In this document: one piece after another, positions 1 to 10,912 of the stretch
Layout of the letters: every line of letters begins with the position of its first letter
Numbering within the stretch: position 1 is the stretch's first letter
DNA from: Notolepis coatsorum
Taxonomy: Eukaryota > Chordata > Actinopteri > Aulopiformes > Paralepididae
Assembly: GCA_963971535.1 (NCBI GenBank)
Contig: OZ020591.1
Span: 15,450,123 to 15,514,122, forward strand
Reading direction: 5' to 3'
Length of the DNA stretch: 64,000 nucleotides
Position numbers and translations under genes: made by a program
The notes under the pieces: generated by a model
The model's database searches: none
What the model saw: the letters and a program-made list of their open reading frames with translations, nothing else
What the model was told of the DNA's origin: nothing

Positions 1-306
1 AAATATGTCGGACTTCAACAGATTTTGCCGGTCAAAAACCGGTAATTACCGGCTAACGGAAACGCTGGCTAGTGGTGTGACGTAATTGGCCGAATCGACT
101 GTCAATCAAAATGGTTCTATTGCATTGGTTGAGAGCCCTGGTTGAGAGAATAGTATCCATCTGCAGGCCGCCAGACCATACTGGGAGAGGGATAGTGCTA
201 CATGGCATGGTGGAATTAATACCATAAACATATTTCTTGATGTTTCCTTTTTTTAAGTAAGTAAAGAGGCCTACAAATACAAACATACAAATATACAGTA
301 GTTTCA

Positions 307-361
<55 letters not shown>

Positions 362-435
362 AATATCGGTATCGGCCGATTGTGTTAGTTGAACAATCGG
401 TATCGGTGGCCAATTTTCATATCGGTGCATCCCTA
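1..435. mobile_element. hAT-type element, right end (truncated by window edge)
   Basis: The segment ends in CGGTGCATCCCTA, the reverse complement of the TAGGGGTGCACCG left end seen at 17277. Both ends are followed inward by runs of TATCGG/CCGAT. This is the usual look of a fish hAT terminus. The left end lies outside the window and no transposase is visible. Family placement rests on the terminus only. Confidence 0.55.
319..359. repeat. (AT)n microsatellite
   Basis: An uninterrupted AT dinucleotide run of about 20 units follows an A-run, inside the hAT remnant. Confidence 0.95.
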
Positions 436-436
436 G

Positions 437-1002
437 ATTTAGGCGATCGCCGTCAAATAAGTGGGATCTTTTTCCTCCAGTCTCATCGTCGAACGGTAAG
501 AGGATGTTGACGTTACTTTCAGCGTGTTTGTTTATTATTATCCATGCAAACTTCTCTGGTCAATATATCACCCACACTACATAAAGCATTTACTGACGAT
601 CACGCAATTATAAACCACCCCCCCCCCCCCCGTTCATCCGCGCATGATCAGTCATAACGTTTATGTACAGTTGAAATTTTTAATATAGCGTGTATCGCCA
701 ACAAACGGCATTTGATAATCTATATATGCGTTTATGCCTATCTCACCTAGGAATTACTGCAGAAAACGATAAAAACATATTTATATTCTAGATGGTATTT
801 TCGTATGAATATATGAATGAAAAAGTTAAACGTTCCTACATCTTGAACGATAGATAATCGATGTTGAATGGGCCATAGTAATGTCAATTTAGCAATACAA
901 TTAAAAAAGTTATAGCCCTGCAAAGAAGGTGAACATCTCCATAGGCTTACAGTGCTGGCAGAGGGTGGTATAAGATGCTCAAATTGCATGGCAGGGAATG
1001 TG
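437..1002. mobile_element. piggyBac-like element, right part only
   Basis: This stretch is a diverged copy of the right part of the element at 1007-2311. Both share the block ending in TATAGCCCTGCAAAGAAG and, further left, a block around AATTATAAAC followed by a C run (618-631 here). It ends in a degraded terminal repeat (GGCAGGGAATGTG) directly against TTAA at 1003-1006. The left part is missing and is replaced by the hAT end. Confidence 0.6.
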
Positions 1003-1006
1003 TTAA

Positions 1007-2311
1007 CACTTTGGCTGCCGGAAAACGCCTAAACACGCCATTCCCGGCCATGCTCAAGTTGCCGAAGACGCTTTACAGCGTCTTTAATATCAATATTTCA
1101 AAAATCTGGGATCGGATTCATATTTCCCCTCCGCTGGCCTGAGATCCACCAGGAGGACCCACTGAGCTCTCTGGCGGTTCAGGAGCGCCATCTGGTGGCC
1201 GATCGGCGCAATCGCTTAACAGGAAGTGTTGTAACTTAATAGGCCAGGTTAATGATTATGAGTTATATTACATATATGTTAATATCGATTATTGTTTACC
1301 TTTGAAAGAAGAAGTGGAAGTGGAAGAGTGTTTGTTTATTCTAGTCAGAGATACTATTATTTACATTAGTCACCACAAGAAATACAAGTCCCAGGATGCA
1401 TTGCACCTGCTTCCAGCTGCGTCCTTTTAGGTGATTGACAGAGAGCGTTTTATGAATGAACCTGATGAGAACTCAACTGTAATGTAACGTGCGCTGAAGA
1501 TTCTATATAAAGTACAACCTATTGGAATCCGACGTATTGGACAATCTATTCTTTTGGACAGTAGTTATTCTACAGGAAGTGCTATGGTGATTGTGCTGGT
1601 CGGCCGTATTACTTCCGGGCACTAGCTATAGGTTCCGGGACTCGATCTCGACACACTACATAGCGATCGATTGCCAATAACTCGATAAACAACATGATTT
1701 GGACGTATATACCATTATACAAGCTGGAGATCGACCGGGTAAATCGACATCCCATAATGGTAAAATTTCTACTCTACGATGATCGCCCAACGGCGCGCGG
1801 AGACTGGGGTGAGTTTTAGCGTGTAAAGTTACCGTCTTCGATACTAACTGCTATTATCAACATTTGACCCACATTAGATGATTGGTATAACGCTGCCCAC
1901 GGAATTATAAACGCCCCCTAGCCCATCCGGTCAACATCAGATGACGTGTAGTAACTTCTAGAAGTACGTCTAGTTGGAATTTTTTATATCGCGCTGATTG
2001 CCATAAAACTGTATTGCATCATCAATATAATGTATTTGGGGCTATAGATCACGTTCTGGAGAAAGCTGCAGAAAGGGATGAAAACATACTTATACATTAG
2101 ACCATACTTTACTATGAATATGTGAATGAAAAAGTTTAACGTTGCTACACAATGAACAATACATATAGGACTTTGAATGGGCCCTAATAATGGCAATGTA
2201 GCAATAGAATTTAAAAAGTTATAGCCCTGCAAAGAAGGGGACTTTCTCTATAGACAAATAGAGCCGGCAACCTACGGTTGATAATGAATTTAACCCATGG
2301 CAGCCAAAGTG
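1007..2311. mobile_element. piggyBac-like non-autonomous element with TTAA duplication
   Basis: The left terminus CACTTTGGCTGCC (1007-1019) and right terminus GGCAGCCAAAGTG (2299-2311) are perfect inverted repeats. Both are flanked by TTAA (1003-1006 and 2312-2315), the target used by piggyBac-superfamily transposases. There is no transposase inside, so it is a passenger. It carries a solo LTR at 1227-1574. Its right end lies in a hAT transposase remnant, so it inserted into or beside that gene. It shares the TTAA at 1003 with the partial copy on its left. Confidence 0.8.
1227..1574 (+). mobile_element. solo LTR with 5-bp target duplication
   Basis: The segment starts TGTTGTAAC and ends TTATTCTACA (TG...CA). 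It is flanked on both sides by GGAAG (1222-1226 and 1575-1579). A TATATAAA box at about 1504-1511 would be a promoter on the plus strand. The length of 348 bp fits an LTR with no internal region left, as expected after LTR-LTR recombination. The family is unknown. Confidence 0.65.
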
Positions 2312-2315
2312 TTAA

Positions 2316-2611
2316 GGGCATGCCGTGTTGATAAATGCTTTAGCATGTTGCTCGTATTTCCCCCCTTCGATGAAATAGACATTTTGCAAATGCTGCAACT
2401 TGCACTGTTTTCATTAACTTTGGTAAAGTGCAGCGACGCTTTCGAACGTCTTTTTCTGCCAGCCATGGTGGCTCCGGTCCCAAACAAACTGGCGTTACGT
2501 CATACGTCGGAAACACATGGTATTGATGGAATCGAAAGTCACGGAGGCATGCGATTCCAGGAATCTGACAATTAGGTACCGGCTCCCAACGGGAACCGGT
2601 TTGTGATTCCC
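2316..2611 (-). pseudogene. hAT transposase remnant: BED finger exon and right terminus
   Basis: On the minus strand, 2487 to 2316 encodes a BED-type zinc finger (CSIC ... HLSTRH). It is nearly the same as the first exon of the hAT at 3427-7360. The flank also matches that element's right end (CAGG.ATCTGACAATTAGG, then CCGGTT and GATTCCCATCCCTA). The coding sequence stops abruptly at the TTAA used by the piggyBac-like element, and downstream exons are absent. This is the right-hand stub of a second copy of the same hAT family. Confidence 0.8.
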
Positions 2612-2619
2612 ATCCCTAT

Positions 2620-3005
2620 TAGGGATGGGTACCTTTCACATTTGAACCGATACCGGTACCGGTACCTGTGAATCGATACCGGTACCCAACGGTACCTTTT
2701 TTCGGTACTTTAGTCTCAAGAAATTTAATTTACCTACCTCAGTCGTAAAAAAAAATCCAAACTTCAAATAACTACAATTTCGACAGTTTTCGGCTTGTCA
2801 TTGCTCCGACTGCTTTGTTGTTGAATCAAGTCAAATCCTAGGTAAGCATATATTGTGCGTGTGAACGTTGACATGAAAAGAAAAAAGTTAAAAAAATATA
2901 TTTTTTTTAATTTTTTTTTCTGTTTCTCACTTGATTCGATACTCGGTAGTGCCGACGTGTTTCGGTTCGGTACCTCAAAAGTACCGAATTCGGTACACAT
3001 CCCTA
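2620..3005. mobile_element. hAT MITE, 386 bp, perfect 8-bp target duplication
   Basis: It begins TAGGGATGGGTACC and ends GGTACACATCCCTA. It is flanked by identical ATCCCTAT octamers (2612-2619 and 3006-3013), the hAT duplication length. The ends are rich in GGTACC/CGGTAC steps. It has no coding capacity. The target is the terminal repeat of the hAT remnant just upstream, so this is one transposon inserted into the terminus of another. Confidence 0.85.
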
Positions 3006-3013
3006 ATCCCTAT

Positions 3014-3110
3014 ACATGACATACAGATATACAGTACTGTTAAACAGATCTTAACAGTAAATATATACATATGAGGGGGAGGGAACTGTACATTAGGAGG
3101 GGGTGCGTGG
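3014..3110 (-). mobile_element. LINE 3' fragment
   Basis: It matches the tract at 15840-15950 and 44500-44580 (TATACAGTACTGTT, then an AAATAT-rich stretch, then GTACATTAGGAGG). Those longer copies connect to a LINE reverse transcriptase C-terminus, so this short piece belongs to the same family. Confidence 0.55.
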
Positions 3111-3353
3111 TAGGGGTGGAACGGTTCACAAAATCGACGGTTCGGTTCGTATCACGGTTTTGGGCTAACTGTTTTCGGTTTGGTTCGATATACGTTGTTT
3201 TTAGCTGGGGGGGGGGGGGGTTAGGATGATTCCAAGGGCCCAGCAAATGCCCCAAACTTTTTTATAGATTGGGGGCCCCACATTTTTTTAATAGATTGGG
3301 GGCCCACAAATTGATTCTTTTCATGGGGCCCAGAATCTCCAGCTACGCCCCTG
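3111..3353. mobile_element. two further hAT-type termini
   Basis: TAGGGGTGGAACGGTTCAC at 3111 looks like a left terminus. A matching right terminus style (ACTGTTACACCC) occurs at 9234-9245. A different right terminus, CCAGCTACGCCCCTG, ends at about 3353, after two tandem GGGGGCCC-containing stretches and a G-run near 3207-3219. No coding sequence is seen. Confidence 0.4.
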
Positions 3354-3599
3354 TGAGCGCACCTTTCTCTAGAGAGCTGTCATCACCGTGATGCGCGCTT
3401 GAATGAACTGCGAGATAACACATAACTAGGGATGGGAATTGATAGGATTTTATCGATACGATTCCATTATCGATACTGCTTATCGATACGATTCTTTATC
3501 GATTCCCTTATCGATACCTGGTAACTTGTGTTGGGTGAAAAAAAAAAGTACATACAGGTTTATTAGTGTAACTTACTTTTATTTCTTAAATAATCTATA

Positions 3600-3935
3600 A
3601 ATAAAAAAAATAGGTAATAACATTTGAACATGTTAAATTACCGTGCAATTACAGTGCAGGTATAAAATGGAACCAAAATAAAACACTTACTTGTATTTCT
3701 TAATCTCTGAACAGAACATACAGCATATACAGTAAACCACACAACATTTTAAATAACATAAGAACAAAACAAAAAAATAGGTAATAACATTTGAACATGT
3801 TAAATTACAGTGCAAAATAGGTAATAACATTTGAACATGTTAAATTACAGTGCAAAATAGGTAATAACATTTGAACATGTTAAATTACAGTGCAAAATAG
3901 GTAATAACATTTGAACATGTTAAATCACAGTGCTC
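3600..3935. repeat. tandem 39-40-bp repeat inside the hAT element
   Basis: AATAGGTAATAACATTTGAA and the following ATGTTAAATTACAGTGC occur four times head to tail between 3777 and 3932, with one further copy near 3611. It lies between the transposase stop and the left terminus. Confidence 0.85.
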
Positions 3936-3992
3936 CTTTTAAAAAAAAAATAAAAAATAAGATGGAACCAAAAATAAAACTGGCAAATAAAA

Positions 3993-6900
3993 TTAACAAT
4001 TCTTCTGCAAAAAAATAAGCATGTCCGCTTTCTCGGGGAGGATTCGTGATCTTTCTGGGCTAATGGTGTCTCCAGCCGTGGAGAACACCCTCTCAGACGG
4101 GGTGGAAGACGCCTGAACACACAGATAAGTTTGGGCCAAATTTGACAGCAGGGGCAGAGTGTCTCTCTTTTGCCACCACCAGAGAGCAGCGTCACCGGAT
4201 ATGGGGATGGAAGCCAGGCATTTGTACACCTGGACTTCTTGATCCACTCTCTCTGTGATGGACAGGGTGTGCTGTTGTACTGTCGTCTGCAGCTCTCTGT
4301 CCTCCTCTGCAAACAGCTCCGCCAAGGCTGTCTTATATTGCTTTACGGGGGAGTCTGAAATTAAATGGACCATAACCAAATGATTTAGTTTGAAGTTTAA
4401 TATTTTAATCCATGCCATCTATGATCATCACAATGAGCTAAGCTTACATAGTTTTCTTCTTCTTCTTCCCTCTCCTCCTCTTCTTCCTCATCATCACTGT
4501 GTGTCTGTGTCTCTTGCTCTGATAGCTTGATAAGAAATTCACCATTTAAGTACCACAGAGCCAGAGCCCAGAGAGGAAAGGTACCACAATAGAAATGTGC
4601 TACAATCAAAGGGATTGTCAAATTCAAATACCTCTTCTGTGACTGCCTCTGTCGTATTTGCTGCCACTGCTGCTTCCCTCACCCTGTCCCAGATGGCATC
4701 CTTATCCATTTTAGATTTAAACCTGGGGTCCATCACTGTGGACTCCTCCAGGAAGGTCTGGACATCGGCATCCTTAAGTTTAAAATGGAGGACATGTATA
4801 ACACAAAATTAGGGGGGAAAATGTGACTGAATGTGAATATCCTTTAGTATCTGTGATTATTCGTCATATTCGTGATGAATGAATAAATGTCAGTCACTGT
4901 ACTTTGTAGCGTTTGGAGAGATCGGTCCAAACCAACTCCTTGATGCTCCTCACGAATGTGGAGTCCTCCACCTGGACTGTAAAATGGTCCTGCAACTTCT
5001 GGAGGATAGGAAGAATCTGGCCACAGGTTGGACTTTTGTCACTGGAGACACAGAGTGTGGACGTGTACAGCACACGCATCAGCTGCACAAACTCCTCTGC
5101 CTTCCTGAAGTCCTCATTGTCCATTTTGTTCAGTCTGCAATATAAATAATTATATTGCTTAAACAAACTAAAACAATCCTTCTGATGACTTTACTAATCC
5201 ACCCAGTTTTAAATGAGCCATATTGAATTATTCACATAATCTCCCGCCCCCTTACCTGTCCTTCTCCATCGACTTTCTTAGCCGTGGGTCCATAGCTGCA
5301 GCTTGGATGGCGGGGAACTGCTTGAAGAATCTCTCAATCATTAAAAAGAGAGAATTCCACCGTGTCTTCACATCCAAGATGAGCATGTGCTGGGGCAGGT
5401 CTGAAAGGCCAACACACATCTATATTAGCACATCATCAGTTATATAACAATAAACAATATTATATTACCATTTACCATTCATTTATTTGTATTGATCACC
5501 ATCCGTTCATTTATCATCATGCGTTAACATATTATAACAATAAACAATATTATATTACCATTAATTTGTTATTTGTATTCATGTACCATCTGTTCATTTA
5601 TCATCATGTCAGTGTTAACGTATCAATGCATGTTGGCTATAATCTAAAAGTAAAGTAGTACTGAAATGTATTCTTACTGAGGAGTTGCTGCTTCTCCTTG
5701 AGGACAATTTTGGCCATGTGGGATCTCTTCATCCATACGACCACGGCACGGATCCTTGCCGCCCATTTGGAAACTGCAGTGCAAGTATAGAGCTTCTGTG
5801 CTCCTAGGTTCAGTGTGTGGGCGAAACATCCCAACTTGATGATGTTTAGCCTTTTCACAGCTACATCCATGTTGGATGCGTTATCCACGGTGGCTGCCAC
5901 AACCTTCTCTCTAACTCCAAACTCCTCCAGGATCCCGTCAATCTCCTCAGCCACAACTGTCCCTGTCTGTGCTTGGTACACCGCTTTTGTTTTGAGGACC
6001 TTCTCCTTTATCTTGCCTTCCTTTACGTAATGCACTGTTACTGTGAGGTAGTGGTCCTGGCTAAAGCTTGTCCATCCATCAGCCGTGATGGCTGTCTTCA
6101 TGACATCCTTTAGCTCCAAAATCAAATTGCCCTTCTCAACATTATACCATGCAGGGATCAGGCGGTTGGTTAAACTCTCTCTGGATGGGGGGTTATATTT
6201 GGGGTTGAGAGCCTTTGTCATCTCCCTACAGAACATTGTGGGAATGCAACAGAACTAAGCTGGTAGAATAACAACATGCAACTTGACATTTCTGATTGTC
6301 CTTTTATTGTTGAGCCCCCCATGTCAGAAAAATACAAAAACTGTACTTTTTTTTAACTACACACTTACTGTAAATAAAATAATTTATTTGAGATTCTCTT
6401 AAACTAATTGAATCTATTGAACAGGTCGTTGTTGCAAAAGAGAATTCGTTATCAATAACTTACCTACCTGTATAAATAAACGTTAAAAGTAAAAACAACT
6501 AACACATGAGTTGCCTGCCTAAATTAAATTAAATTAGAAACTCTTCACGGATCAACTCAGGCCTCACAGCGTGTGTGCTTCAGCATCACCCGAACATATT
6601 CACAATTGACTTGTTGTCTCAAAAACGTAGGCAAACAGCCACAGATACACACACACACACATGGAGGCTGACATGACATAACAAGTAACATCTAAGAAAG
6701 CAATTCACCTACCGAAATTCTGATGCTTCTACCGTGGAATAAGGGTGCAAACCTTTCACCACAAATGTTGTGACAGCCCGGTGTAACTCGTTCACTTTTT
6801 CTTGCGTGAGTTTACCCCGCTGTGCCAAAGTGAAAGGGGTTTCCTGAGGTTCGCGAGAACCACTGGCCGCACTAGATACACTCTGATTGTCATCATCTGA

Positions 6901-7271
6901 AATCGGAGAATATTTATACAGTGATGATGATGATGAAAGCATTCGTTTTTCATTTAGGTTTTGTTTGCATGCATGGCGCTAACGTTATTATAATAATAAT
7001 GCATTGTACCTTCGGTAACGGAGGTAGATGCAGCAGCAGCACTCGTCCGCAGGACATCAAAAACACGACATTCTTCCAGCACGTTAAGGGCATGTCGTGT
7101 TGATAAATGCTTTAGCATGTTACTTGTATTTCCCCCCTTATGTGAAATGGTCGTTTTGCAAATGCTGCAACTTGCGCTGTTTTCATCTACTTTGGTAAAG
7201 TGAAGCCATGCTTTGGAACGTCTTTTTCTCGCGTGCGGCGTTACGTCATACGTGACGTCGGACGGAAACAC
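3993..7271 (-). CDS. hAT-family transposase with BED zinc finger (multi-exon)
   Basis: Seen exons, minus strand: 7271-7010, 6896-6713, 6225-5678, 5400-5256, 5134-4903, 4772-4632, 4525-4448 and about 4340-3993, giving roughly 645 residues, a normal hAT size. Each junction has GT/AG. The phases agree except at the last one, where the obvious acceptor (4355) would break frame and one 14 nt further in (exon start 4340) keeps it. Domains in order: BED finger (CSIC...HLSTRH) in exon 1; hAT catalytic block with ITADGWTS and ATVDNASNM in exon 3; TRWNS block in exon 4; acidic linker (exon 7); C-terminal dimerisation region with ASSTPSERVFSTAG. In the family the enzyme cuts and pastes DNA in the nucleus and leaves 8-bp duplications, as seen here. 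I see no internal stops, so activity is possible but unproven. Start: the ATG at 7271 precedes the finger. Confidence 0.8.
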
Positions 7272-7440
7272 GTGGTATCAATAAGGGAATCGGAAGTCAA
7301 GGGAGTCACGCGATTCCAGGCATCTGACAATTAGGAACCGGTTCCCGATTCCCATCCCTACTCATAACTCGTACACACACGCACTCTGTCTCTGCCAGTT
7401 ATGTTGATGAAAAGCATGTTAGACTACTTTTAATACATAA

Positions 7441-7638
7441 ATTAACGTTCCGTCGGGTCCCGTGTATTCTAGAGAATGATGATGATAATAATAATAATAA
7501 TGCAGGACGCGCTGAAGAAGCATACATAGAAGCAGACTCGACATTAACGTTCCGTCGGGTCCCGTGTATTCTAGAGAATGATAATAATAATAATAATGCA
7601 GGACGCGCTGAAGAAGCATACATAGAAGCAGACTCGAC
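7441..7638. repeat. 102-bp tandem duplication with ATA-rich core
   Basis: Two head-to-tail copies begin ATTAACGTTCCGTCGGGTCC (7441 and 7543). Each contains an ATAATA run of different length and ends in GCAGACTCGACA. CA-rich microsatellites follow at 7667-7690. The surrounding 7361-8096 has no recognisable gene. Confidence 0.85.
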
Positions 7639-8096
7639 ACAAGTTTCGTCTCGACGCTGCGTCTCAGCGCACACACACACATACACGCACACCACATTAT
7701 TCTGCGAAGCAGCTCAGTGTCCCGTGGATATTATTGCAAGAGATAATTCATACATATTATGAAAAGCCGATGCCGATCTGTTGTTTAGAATTTGGATGGG
7801 GGGTAGCGAGTCTGATACCTCTCACCTCTGCGCGGGGGTCTAACACCTATTCACAGCGCACACGCTTCTCTTGTGTGTGTGCGCGCGTGCGTGTATGTGT
7901 GTTTCGTGACGCGCTGTAGTTCTCTCGCAAACGGAAATAATTACAAGCATACCATCTAGCAAGAATTAAACGTATTTACAAGTCGTATTATGTTTAGCAA
8001 GTAATGAGACATATATAGTACATCTCAAAGCACTCGAAATTGTCATTTTTCTATTTTTATCGATTTCTGAAAATATGTACGTTTAGAGCATTTAGA

Positions 8097-8176
8097 AGAC
8101 ATTCTAATTCTTTTGTTCTCCGCCCACGGGAGCAATACGCCCCGTTGACTCCTAAGGGTTAAAAGAAAAATTTAAC
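8097..8176. mobile_element. possible piggyBac-like right end
   Basis: CGTTGACTCCTAAGGG then TTAA resembles the inverse of the TTAA-CCCTTTGAGTGCC terminus at 13099. No left partner was found nearby. The stretch 8177-9130 shows no gene; it is AT-rich to about 8640 and then mixed. Confidence 0.3.
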
Positions 8177-9130
8177 ACTAAAAATGTAAACATGCTGCTC
8201 ATTTATAAAAAAGGTTTACAGTGGTTTGCCTTAAATAATGTTTGGCACACAAAGATCAAACTGACTGAAAAATATAGGGTACATTTGTCAAAGTATTAAT
8301 TTGGTGCAAACAAACAATATGCTCAGCCAGCACTAGACTTTCCTTTCTTTAAAATAAACACAAAAAAACAATGTCAACAATTTTTTAATTCCCTGATTGT
8401 CAGTTCTTAATGGAACGATTAGTTCTCTGCTTGAAATTAAAGTGCAGTATTTAAAATACAATGAAAGGAATATGGCTGGATTTCTTATCGAAAGGAAAAG
8501 TGTCACTGTTATTTAAAATAAATAAACTAACACACACACACTGTACTGTTTCAAAACAACACTGCTCTGTTCATTCTATTTAAAAAATATGTACATTATC
8601 TGTCTACATTTATTTAGACTGACATTATTTAAATATTGAGTGCAACTGTGGTTGATTAACGTAATTCGGTGGGTTGGGGGACCGCACGGACATTTTAGCG
8701 TCACGGACCTTCTCGACTCTAACGTTACCGGAGTTGAATCTAGTTGATAACATGCAGTGGAAAAGCGGCAATAGTCCCGGTTGGAGTTAGTAAACACAGT
8801 TGTGTGTTAGCCTTCTTGGATGTTGAATAAACGCCTATCATTGTCTTTCAACACCCCGCCTCTCAGACTCCCATTTTCTCTAGCTAGTAGCTACGGTAAC
8901 ATTTCATTCAGCTGTATTAACGTTAGGGCTGGCGGGCTACCATAGTTAAAGTGCGTTGTACAAACTGTGCTAAGTGCTAACGTTATGGCAAGATGTGTGT
9001 AGGTCTATGTAATGTTAATGGCTGTTTTTAAAGTCGTAATGAAGATTGATTTATAATATATTGCGCTTGCAATTTCCACACTAGCACCTGCTGCCAGCTG
9101 AGCAGCCAGCACGTCACCTCTCCCGGCTCC

Positions 9131-9245
9131 GTGCCAAATGAAGATATTTTTTTTTGCTCATCCGGTGAACCGAACAATACACACACGCCCCGAACCGGGG
9201 AGGTCGTGCCGAACGGTGTACGGTTCAAATACGTACTGTTACACC
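9131..9245. mobile_element. hAT-type right terminus fragment
   Basis: CGGTTCAAATACGTACTGTT followed by ACACCC is a typical inverse of GGGTGTAAC-type hAT ends. It may pair with the terminus at 3111, which would make the hAT at 3427-7360 a later insertion inside an older element. The similarity is weak. Confidence 0.35.
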
Positions 9246-9562
9246 CAGGGGAGGAAACTAACTTTTTGGCTTGCCAGCCAACTGGCGAGTATATGATTTT
9301 TTTTACCAGCCAAACAGATTTTTTACCAGCCATAAATAAATCGCTAATTGTGATAATTACTTCTTTGTATGTCTTCGTCTAAATTGATTTTCAATCATAG
9401 TAATAATCACACTGTGTCTCTACTCTTTAAAATATTTATTACCATAAAACATTAATAAGTGTCTCTACTCTTCACAATATTAGCATAAAACATATATTAA
9501 TCACACCGTCTCTACTCTTCAAAATATTAGGATATCACATATTAACATGAAAGAGGGAACTA

Positions 9563-9690
9563 TTCTGGACTGGGTTGGGCTGAACTGGGCAGTGAAAGAT
9601 GCTGGGCTGGACTGGGTTGGGCAGGGAAAGTTGGGCTGGTCTAGGTTGGACTGGGTTGGGCTGGACTGGGCTGGGCAGTGAAAGAACCAA
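9563..9690. repeat. degenerate GGGCTGGACTGGGTT minisatellite
   Basis: Imperfect repeats of GGACTGGGTTGGGCTG-type units separated by GGGCAGTGAAAG. The following CACTGTAATGTAATAGC...AATAAAACAAC stretch resembles a LINE 3' tail. Confidence 0.7.
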
Positions 9691-9962
9691 GCATTTCACT
9701 GTAATGTAATAGCTAAATAAAACAACTTGAACTTGACTTGTTACATTTGCACTCTGGTTGGATGCCAAATGTATTCTGGTTGTACTGTACTTGTGCTGTA
9801 TGATGACAATACATTGGAATCGAATCTCATGTCAACGCTAGGGGTTCAGCAGGTGTATTCTGAATGACAAGTATGACAACATCACCGTTGTGAAGGGCAT
9901 ATGGGCAAGTGGTGATATGGGGATAAACCCGGTAATAATTCGGTAATAATAAAATGTCACTT

Positions 9963-10254
9963 GGCTGCATTGAAAGCTCGGCGTTGCTAATAAACATTTA
10001 AAATCATTTTTTTAAACAAGTAAAAAAATCACTGAGCTAGCCTTGCCTAAAATGGCTGCTTCGGCATTTTCACGCAGGAGCGCTGTGATTGCTGGCTGCT
10101 TTGTCACGTGCCTGGTGCGCCCAGCAATCGCAGCGCTCCTGCGTGAAAATGCGGTAGCAGCCATTTTAGTCAAGGCTAGCTCAGTGATTTTCTTACTCGT
10201 TTATAAAAATGATTTAAAATGTTTATTAGCAACGCCGAGCTTTCAAACCCAGCC
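9963..10254. repeat. long inverted repeat (hairpin), arms about 138 bp
   Basis: The left arm (about 9963-10101) and right arm (about 10116-10254) are near-perfect reverse complements, for example GAAAGCTCGGCGTTGC against GCAACGCCGAGCTTTC and GAGCGCTG against CAGCGCTC. The spacer is only about 15 bp, around TTGTCACGTGCCTGG. It lies inside the transposon at 9246-10912. Confidence 0.9.
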
Positions 10255-10912
10255 GCACGTGTGTGTGAAACCCTAATGCAATGGTGAGTACCTTTGAAAT
10301 TTATATCTGATATATTTTGGACCCACCGCTCGTCTTTAACCAGTGCTTGATGTGCACATTAACATGGCTAGTAACGTGGGAGTCAGTGACTGTGTATCGC
10401 AGTCACGAAAGGGGCTATAGAATCGTTAGCCTCACGCCCACTTGTCATTCTCATCCGACTCGAAGGAGACGCGTCGCGTGCTGTTGTTCGCCCCTATGTC
10501 AGACCGTACTGATATCCGAAAGCGACGACTCTACATGCAATTATTTTCATCCACTGATGTGTTTTTGTCTACGTTGTCAAGCCGGTGACAGGAGTCTGTA
10601 GGGCCGCAGTGGTCTGTCTTCTTCCCCTAGATGGGCGGCATCTTCTAGAAAACAAGTGTTCATTGGAGGAGCTTAGAGCGCAACGATGATGTTCATTGGT
10701 TATGGATTATTATGAGGCGCAAATGGGAGGAATCATAAGGGGGGAGTCAGAGTTTGGCTTGTGCCGGTGAGCGATCAGCAGATTGCAGAATGATTTGTTT
10801 TGTTTTGTTTAGTTTACTACTCGCCAGTGTGGCGAGTGCTCTTCATGAATCACTCGCCAAACATAAATAATACTCTCATTTGGCGAGTAAAAGGGCCTAA
10901 TTTCCTCCCCTG

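Larger units (their letters stand above)
3427..7360 (-). mobile_element. hAT transposon, near-complete, potentially autonomous
   Basis: The left end TAGGGATGGGAAT (3427) is the inverse of the right end ATTCCCATCCCTA (7360). The flanks are CACATAAC (3419-3426) and CTCATAAC (7361-7368), a 7/8 match and the hAT duplication length. The interior carries a multi-exon transposase on the minus strand. Subterminal left sequence is rich in TATCGATA repeats. An AT-rich tandem repeat sits between the stop codon and the left terminus. No later insertion disrupts it. Confidence 0.85.
9246..10912. mobile_element. DNA transposon with CAGGGGAGGAAA termini
   Basis: The left end CAGGGGAGGAAACTAA and right end TTTCCTCCCCTG (10901-10912) are inverted. 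Both are followed inward by CTGGCGAG/CTCGCCA-containing stretches. The flanks GTTACACC and GTTCCCCA match at 5 of 8 positions, which is only suggestive of an old 8-bp duplication. The interior has no transposase. It holds a GGGCTGGACT-rich minisatellite and a long hairpin. Confidence 0.6.

Noticed and set aside
53..430. Overlapping minus-strand frames with an Ile/Tyr run
   Set aside because: The run is translation of the AT microsatellite.
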